A stretch of DNA of 12,409 nt from an uncultured Eubacteriales bacterium (GTDB lineage: Bacteria > Bacillota_A > Clostridia > Peptostreptococcales > Anaerovoracaceae), in contig CACYHM010000071.1 in NCBI GenBank assembly GCA_902774195.1, forward strand, positions 1 through 12,409, read 5' to 3'. This document shows positions 7,461-12,409 of this stretch, piece after piece. The position numbers and the translations under genes are program-made. Position 1 is the first letter of the stretch. Each line of letters starts with the position of its first letter. The notes below the pieces were generated by a model, which was given only the letters and a program-made list of their open reading frames with translations, did not search any database and was not told the origin of the DNA.

Positions 7461-8107
7461 AAAAGAAGAGACTCATAAGAGACGATCAGATAAAAGAGGC
7501 GCTGGATGCTCTTGAAAGGATGCATCCGGAGGCCATGTGCGCGCTCGATCACGGAAGTGAATTCGAGCTTCTTGTAGCTGTTGTGCTGTCCGCTCAGACG
7601 ACCGATGTCAGCGTCAACAAAGTGACGCCGGCTCTATTCGGCAGATATCCGGATCCGGAAGCTCTGGCGGCTGCAAGCCAGGACGATGTGATCGAAATAA
7701 TAAAGACGATAGGCCTGTACAAGACTAAGTCGGCGAATATCATAAAGCTTGCGGCTAAGCTCAAAGAAGATTTCGGCGGCAGGGTGCCCGATTCATTCGA
7801 AGAACTCGTAAGCCTGCCCGGAGTCGGAAGGAAGACGGCCAATGTCGTCATGGCTGAGGCTTTCGGAAAGCCTGCTATCGCGGTAGACACCCATGTGTTC
7901 AGGGTGGCGAACAGGATAGGCCTCACAGACGAGAAGGACGTGAACGCTACGGAAGACAGCCTGAAGCAAAGGCTTCCTGAAAACACGTGGATCAGGGCGC
8001 ATCATCTTCTGATATTCCACGGCCGCAAGGTCTGCCACGCCAGAAGACCGGACTGTGAAAACTGCGGGATCAGCGGCATCTGTCTGTATAACGGAGGGAC
8101 AAAGTGA
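7457..8107 (+). CDS. nth: Endonuclease III, DNA glycosylase/AP lyase
   Basis: Nth excises oxidised pyrimidines from DNA and nicks the resulting abasic site, starting base excision repair. The 216-residue length is typical. The helix-hairpin-helix LPGVGRKTANVV begins at residue 120, with the catalytic lysine K126. The catalytic aspartate is D144 in VDTHVFR. The C-terminal 4Fe-4S cluster cysteines are C193, C200, C203 and C209, in the standard 6-2-5 spacing. The ATG at 7457 is preferred over upstream in-frame starts within the M50 gene: it overlaps that gene's stop (ATGA), and family homology begins just after it. The gene is coupled to sbcD by a GTGA overlap, giving a repair-gene cluster. Confidence 0.97.
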   Translation: MKKKRLIRDDQIKEALDALERMHPEAMCALDHGSEFELLVAVVLSAQTTDVSVNKVTPALFGRYPDPEALAAASQDDVIEIIKTIGLYKTKSANIIKLAAKLKEDFGGRVPDSFEELVSLPGVGRKTANVVMAEAFGKPAIAVDTHVFRVANRIGLTDEKDVNATEDSLKQRLPENTWIRAHHLLIFHGRKVCHARRPDCENCGISGICLYNGGTK

Positions 8108-9285
8108 GAATAATGCATCTGTCCGATCTGCATCTCGGCAAGCGCGTGAACGAGTTTTCAATGCTCGAAGACCAGCGCTATATCCTTGATCGGATCAGTG
8201 AAATGATAGAAGAAGAAAAGCCGCGTGCAGTCGTGATCGCCGGCGACATCTACGACAAGCCTCTGCCTCCGGCCGAGGCAGTACAGCTCTTTGATTCATT
8301 CCTTTCCGGTCTCGAAGAGATGGAACTCGACGTATTCATAATCAGCGGGAACCACGATTCTGCGGAGAGACTTTCCTTCGGCGCCAGCATTATGGACAAG
8401 AGAGGGATACATTTTGCAGGAGGGTATGACGGAAGCATACACAGGGTGATCCTCGAGGATGAGTACGGTGAAGTCTGCTTCTATATGCTGCCGTTCCTCA
8501 AGCCTTCTCACGTGAGGGCGTTCATAGAAAGAGAATACACGGATGATGATGAAAAGCCTGAGATAGACAGCTATACGGATGCTGTCAGATTCGCTGTCGA
8601 AAGAATGGACATAGACCGCAGCAAACGCAATGTTCTCATAGCGCATCAGTTCTGCACGGGGTCTGAGAGAAGCGAATCCGAAGAGATCACAGTAGGAGGG
8701 ATCGACAACGTCGACGCCTCTGTATTTGAGGACTTCGACTATACTGCGCTCGGACATCTGCACGGACCGCAGGATACGACCTCGTCCGGAGTCAGATACT
8801 GCGGGTCCCCGCTCAAGTATTCATTCTCTGAGGCAGATCAGGAGAAATCCGTGACCATGATAGAACTCGGCGCTAAAAACAACGGCGTCTGCGTCGGAAA
8901 CATCAGGACGCTCGGGCTTGTTCCGCTTCGCGATTTGAAGGTCATAAGAGGACCGTTCGATCAGCTGACAAGCAGAGATCATTACGAACAGGCAGATACT
9001 GACAGTTATCTGAGAGTCATCCTTACAGACGAGGAGGACATAATCGGAGCGCTGCCTGATCTGAGGGCGATATACCCGAATATCATGAGGCTCGAATACG
9101 ATAATATGCGCACCAGGACTTTTTCTTCGGTCCCGGATGCGGCCGAGACGGATTCAAGGACACCTCTTGAGATATTCGCCGGTCTATATGAGAAGCAGAA
9201 CGGAAAGCCGATGAGCGAAGATCAGACCGCCCTTATTGAAGGTCTGATAGATAAAGTATGGGGTACGGACGATGAGACCGCTTAG
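8104..9285 (+). CDS. sbcD: Nuclease SbcCD subunit D (Mre11-type phosphoesterase)
   Basis: SbcD is the manganese-dependent nuclease subunit of SbcCD, which opens DNA hairpins and processes blocked DNA ends with ATP hydrolysis by SbcC. The GTG start at 8104 overlaps the nth stop and follows a strong ggaggg site (8093-8098). The 393 residues carry all five phosphoesterase motifs: SDLHLG (D8, H10), AGDIYD (D48), SGNHDS (N83, H84), AHQF (H181) and GHLHGPQ (H218, H220). The C-terminal third is the less conserved capping and SbcC-binding region. The 3' end overlaps sbcC by 14 nt, the usual arrangement for this pair and consistent with coordinated subunit synthesis. Confidence 0.97.
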   Translation: MRIMHLSDLHLGKRVNEFSMLEDQRYILDRISEMIEEEKPRAVVIAGDIYDKPLPPAEAVQLFDSFLSGLEEMELDVFIISGNHDSAERLSFGASIMDKRGIHFAGGYDGSIHRVILEDEYGEVCFYMLPFLKPSHVRAFIEREYTDDDEKPEIDSYTDAVRFAVERMDIDRSKRNVLIAHQFCTGSERSESEEITVGGIDNVDASVFEDFDYTALGHLHGPQDTTSSGVRYCGSPLKYSFSEADQEKSVTMIELGAKNNGVCVGNIRTLGLVPLRDLKVIRGPFDQLTSRDHYEQADTDSYLRVILTDEEDIIGALPDLRAIYPNIMRLEYDNMRTRTFSSVPDAAETDSRTPLEIFAGLYEKQNGKPMSEDQTALIEGLIDKVWGTDDETA

Positions 9286-12046
9286 ACTTACGATGACAGG
9301 CTTCGGGCCGTATAAGGAAAAAACAGTAATAGACATGCAGAGTCTCGGAAAGGGCGGTCTCTATCTCATAACAGGGGATACAGGCGCCGGCAAGACTTTC
9401 ATTTTTGATGCGATCACTTATGCGCTCTACGGCGAGACCAGCGGCGGTGTCAGAGACAGCAGATCTCTCAGATCGCAGTATGCAGGCGATGATGACAGGA
9501 CGGAAGTCGAGCTGGTATTCGAATATGCCGGAAGGGAATACTCCGTGACCAGGAATCCGGAGTACGACAGACCGAAAAAGCGCGGGACAGGAATGACTCA
9601 CGAGAGTGCTTCGGCTGTTCTGAAAAGACCTGACGGCAGTGTGATCGACGGTCCGTCGAAGGTGACGGAAGCGGTCAGGGATATACTCGGAATAGACAGA
9701 GGCCAGTTCTGCAATATCGTTATGATAGCCCAGGGCGAGTTTCAGAAAGTCCTGAATGCAAGCACGGATGAGAGGCAGAAGCTGTTCAGAAAACTGTTCA
9801 ACACGCAGCCGTACAGCGAGCTTGTCGAAGAACTGAGATCGATGAGCAGATCTGTGGACAGCGAGTATGCAGAGAGCAGAAAGGAGATAGATCTTGCCCT
9901 CGCAAACGTACGCTGCGATTTTGATTACGCGCTGCAGATCAGACTGGACGAACTCAGATTCACTCCAGACACAAGTGTTGCGGATATCATAGATACGCTC
10001 GGATCGCTTATCAGATACAGCGAGGACAAGATAAAAGAGACCGAAGAGGCGCTCAGTGAAACAGAAGAGGTCCTTGCCGGGGCAAACGCAAGGATAGCTG
10101 TGATCAACAGATACAGAGACAGCGTGAACGCTCTTGCTGAAGCCAGAATGAACACAGGATCGCTCGAAGACGGAATAAAGACCGCAGAGTTCGAACTGCA
10201 GCTTGCAAATGAAGAGAAGACTGCGATAGAAGAGCTGAAAAAGGAGGCGGCCCTGATGGAGAGCGGCCTTGACGCGTATGACGCGCTCGACGAGATCAGC
10301 AAAGAACTTGAGGCTGCAGAAAAGGCCGCCGGGGACAGATACGCGGAGTTAAAGGAGATACGGGAAAAGCGAAACAGCGTCAGAGAAGGGATCGAGAGGA
10401 TGAAATCCGAGCTTGTCGATCTTAGATATTCGGATGAAAAGATCATAAAGATCAGAAATGATCTCGAAAAGACAAACAACAGGATCGCCCGTCTCGAAGC
10501 TCTGAACGATGAGATAAAAAAGGCTGTTGATCTGAGAGACAGTCTGATGAAGTGCCAGGATGAGCTGAGGCCCCTGATAAGAGATGCCGAAAGACTCGAT
10601 GCGGAATATTCAGAAGGATATTCGCTGTTCCTGAAAAACCAGGCCGGAATACTGGCCTCCGGTCTTGAAGAGAACATGCCGTGCCCTGTATGCGGATCGA
10701 CTGATCACCCGTACCCTGCGGTGATGACTGATGATGCGCCTGCAGCCGAAGAACTCGACAGGCTGCAGGATGAAGCCAGGCAGGCAAGGGAACTTGCGGC
10801 AGAGAAGGCCGGAGAAGCACAGAAGATAAAAGGCAATCTTAACGCCATGGAATACAGCGTGAAGGAGATCGCATTCAAAGAGACCGGCACAGATGACATC
10901 GACAGGGCTCTTGTCCTTTCCGAAGAAGGCGTGGAGAAACTGAAGAATGAGATCATCGCTCTGGAGGTGCTGGAGACCGATCTCAAAGAGAGAATAGGGC
11001 ACAGATCAGAGCTCGAGGAGTCTCTTGCCGGTGCTGAAAAAGAATATGAAGAACTGGGCGAGCTCATGGCTGAAGCGGACAGGGAATACATCACCATGAA
11101 GGCTGACGCGAATGCTGTAAGGAGAAGACGCGATGATACTGCGTCAGGCCTTAAGTTCGACAGCAGAAAGGATGCCGAAGAACATGCGGAAGGCATCAGA
11201 AAGAAGGCTGAGGCCAAACAGAAGGCCATAGAAGATGCGACAGCAGGACTCAATGATGCGAGAGAAGCGAGAGCCGCGAACGAAGCAAGGATAAACGAAC
11301 TCGAAAAAGTGGTTTCCGGCGCAGCTCCGGCGGACGAGCCCGAAGCGTATCAGATGAAGACCGATGCAGAAAGAAAGAAGCAGGAGCTCAGCGAGTTCAA
11401 CACAAGGACCGCTGCCGACCTGATAAACGCAAAGCAGGCGCTCGAGAGCATCAGAGCCAATTCAAAGCAGCTCGATTCTCTCAGGAAAGAACACGAGATG
11501 ATAGATTCGCTCGAAAAGACGGCTTCAGGGACTCTTCCGGGAAAGGAGCGCATAAGCCTTGAGACATATGTCCAGACTTTCTATTTCGAAAGAATCATAA
11601 GGCGTGCGAACCTGAGAATGAAAATAATGTCGGGCGGGCAGTATGAGTTCGTAAGATCTGGCGAGTCCAGAGACAACAGATCCCGCTTCGGTCTCGATCT
11701 TGCGGTGACCGATCACTACAGCGGCACGGAGAGACCTGTGAGCACACTGTCCGGAGGAGAGAGCTTTCTCGCTTCGCTGGCTCTGGCGCTGGGCCTCTCG
11801 GACGAGGTGCAGGCTTCTGCAGGAGGGATCAAACTCGATACGATGTTCGTCGATGAGGGTTTCGGCTCACTCGATTCCGAGACCCTTGAAAAAGCGATAC
11901 GCACTCTGACAGAACTGTCCGATGAGGACAGGCTCGTAGGAATCATCTCGCATGTGGACGCGCTGAAGAACCGTATCGACAGGCAGATCGTGGTCACCAA
12001 AGACCGCAGCAGCGGAAGCCGCGTCGTTAGCGTCATTACTCAATAA
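9272..12046 (+). CDS. sbcC: Nuclease SbcCD subunit C (Rad50-type ATPase with zinc hook)
   Basis: SbcC is the SMC-like ATPase partner of SbcD. The 924-residue protein has Walker A GDTGAGKT (residues 35-42), with [15 protein letters not shown] after it, and a Q-loop AQGEF near residue 153. Two long charged coiled-coil arms (about 185-460 and 485-760) flank the zinc hook CPVC (C471 to C474, in [10 protein letters not shown]). The C-terminal head carries signature LSGGES (from 826) and Walker [14 protein letters not shown] (from 856). At 924 residues it is shorter than the ~1050 of E. coli SbcC. The shortfall appears to lie in the coiled coils, which vary in length, and no motif is missing. The start ATG lies inside sbcD (14-nt overlap) and no better upstream start is in frame. 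Confidence 0.97.
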   Translation: MRPLRLTMTGFGPYKEKTVIDMQSLGKGGLYLITGDTGAGKTFIFDAITYALYGETSGGVRDSRSLRSQYAGDDDRTEVELVFEYAGREYSVTRNPEYDRPKKRGTGMTHESASAVLKRPDGSVIDGPSKVTEAVRDILGIDRGQFCNIVMIAQGEFQKVLNASTDERQKLFRKLFNTQPYSELVEELRSMSRSVDSEYAESRKEIDLALANVRCDFDYALQIRLDELRFTPDTSVADIIDTLGSLIRYSEDKIKETEEALSETEEVLAGANARIAVINRYRDSVNALAEARMNTGSLEDGIKTAEFELQLANEEKTAIEELKKEAALMESGLDAYDALDEISKELEAAEKAAGDRYAELKEIREKRNSVREGIERMKSELVDLRYSDEKIIKIRNDLEKTNNRIARLEALNDEIKKAVDLRDSLMKCQDELRPLIRDAERLDAEYSEGYSLFLKNQAGILASGLEENMPCPVCGSTDHPYPAVMTDDAPAAEELDRLQDEARQARELAAEKAGEAQKIKGNLNAMEYSVKEIAFKETGTDDIDRALVLSEEGVEKLKNEIIALEVLETDLKERIGHRSELEESLAGAEKEYEELGELMAEADREYITMKADANAVRRRRDDTASGLKFDSRKDAEEHAEGIRKKAEAKQKAIEDATAGLNDAREARAANEARINELEKVVSGAAPADEPEAYQMKTDAERKKQELSEFNTRTAADLINAKQALESIRANSKQLDSLRKEHEMIDSLEKTASGTLPGKERISLETYVQTFYFERIIRRANLRMKIMSGGQYEFVRSGESRDNRSRFGLDLAVTDHYSGTERPVSTLSGGESFLASLALALGLSDEVQASAGGIKLDTMFVDEGFGSLDSETLEKAIRTLTELSDEDRLVGIISHVDALKNRIDRQIVVTKDRSSGSRVVSVITQ

Positions 12047-12123
12047 ATCTGTGTGCCCGTAATTGTATTTTAAATAAAACTGGATAATCTATGCCGCGTA
12101 GTATATTTTCTATGTGGGTTTTG

Positions 12124-12151
12124 GGGAAGATCAGATGTCTTCCCTTTTTTT
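12124..12151 (+). terminator. Intrinsic terminator upstream of sstT
   Basis: A perfect 7-bp stem, gggaaga (12124-12130) with tcttccc (12138-12144), closes a 7-nt loop and is followed directly by seven T residues (12145-12151). It lies 78 nt after the sbcC stop and only 16 nt before the sstT start, leaving little room for a promoter between it and sstT. It may terminate the sbcC transcript. If a promoter lies in the AT-rich stretch 12060-12110, it could instead be an attenuator in the sstT leader. No convincing antiterminator or known riboswitch was seen. Confidence 0.85.
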
Positions 12152-12167
12152 GAGAAAAGAGGTATAT

Positions 12168-12409
12168 ATGAACTTATTTCAGAAATGGATGAAGATCAGC
12201 CTGGTGCTGAGGATATTCATCGGACTCGTTATCGGAGCTCTGCTCGGATTCGCTCTTCCGCAGCTCACATGGATCTCGATCTTCGGAGACATGTTCGTCG
12301 GAGCTCTCAAGGGCATTGCGCCGGTACTGGTATTCGTTCTCGTGGCGTCATCACTCGCCAACGCGAAGGGCGGCAACGCCGAGAGATTCAAAGTGGTCAT
12401 CTTCCTTTA
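12168..12409 (+). CDS. sstT: Serine/threonine:sodium symporter SstT, N-terminal part (3' end outside window)
   Basis: SstT belongs to the dicarboxylate/amino acid:cation symporter family and imports serine and threonine with Na+. The ATG at 12168 follows agaggt (12158-12163). The frame stays open to the right edge, giving 80 residues. The opening MNLFQKWMKISLVLRIFIGL, the glycine-rich first membrane segment (about residues 14-31) and GDMFVGALKGIAPVLVFVLVASSLANAKGG match the N-terminus of SstT more closely than that of the glutamate (GltP) or dicarboxylate (DctA) branches. The gene has its own spacer and an intrinsic terminator just upstream, so it probably begins a separate transcription unit. 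The substrate call rests on the N-terminus only. Confidence 0.88.
   Translation, partial: MNLFQKWMKISLVLRIFIGLVIGALLGFALPQLTWISIFGDMFVGALKGIAPVLVFVLVASSLANAKGGNAERFKVVIFL

Noticed and set aside
1..12409. CRISPR array, prophage, IS element or antiphage defence island
   Set aside because: No direct-repeat array, transposase, integrase or defence family was found; the genes are core housekeeping functions.

Overview
The window looks like the chromosome of an anaerobic, Gram-positive-lineage bacterium (Bacillota, class Clostridia). This rests on the smc-ftsY and der-plsY gene linkages, AGGAGG-like ribosome binding sites, frequent GTG starts, a roughly even base composition and the protein families present. 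The genus cannot be fixed from the sequence alone. All recognisable genes lie on the plus strand.

Layout. At 1-881 is the 3' part of smc (chromosome condensation). A 4-nt gap then leads into a ~185-nt foldback element (886-1070). Next is a tight cluster: ftsY (1099-1966), der (1959-3284), plsY (3281-3922), miaB (3919-5244) and cls (5248-6613). Junctions in this cluster are 4-8 nt overlaps or a 3-nt gap. A second ~180-nt foldback element (6612-6790) begins on the cls stop codon. After it comes another coupled cluster: an M50 site-2-protease-like membrane protein (6837-7460), nth (7457-8107), sbcD (8104-9285) and sbcC (9272-12046). A 121-nt spacer with an intrinsic terminator precedes the 5' end of sstT (12168 to the edge).

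How the genes relate. The first cluster covers chromosome organisation, SRP-dependent membrane targeting, ribosome assembly, acyl-phosphate-dependent phospholipid synthesis, tRNA modification and cardiolipin synthesis, so the theme is envelope growth and translation. The second cluster is mostly DNA repair: Nth (oxidised pyrimidines) and the SbcCD hairpin nuclease, plus a membrane metalloprotease of unknown substrate.

Most unusual points. (1) ftsY and cls are each split by an apparent internal deletion that removes a catalytic motif: the FtsY G3 DTAGR box and the second HKD motif of cardiolipin synthase. Both shift the frame in the same way (missing length 2 modulo 3). FtsY is normally essential, so assembly or clone artefact has to be weighed against real gene decay. 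(2) Two long imperfect foldback elements of similar size sit at the only two loose junctions upstream of sbcC. They share a 10-nt string but are otherwise divergent. They are not terminators, tRNAs or recognisable IS ends. They are the best candidates here for an undescribed structured element.
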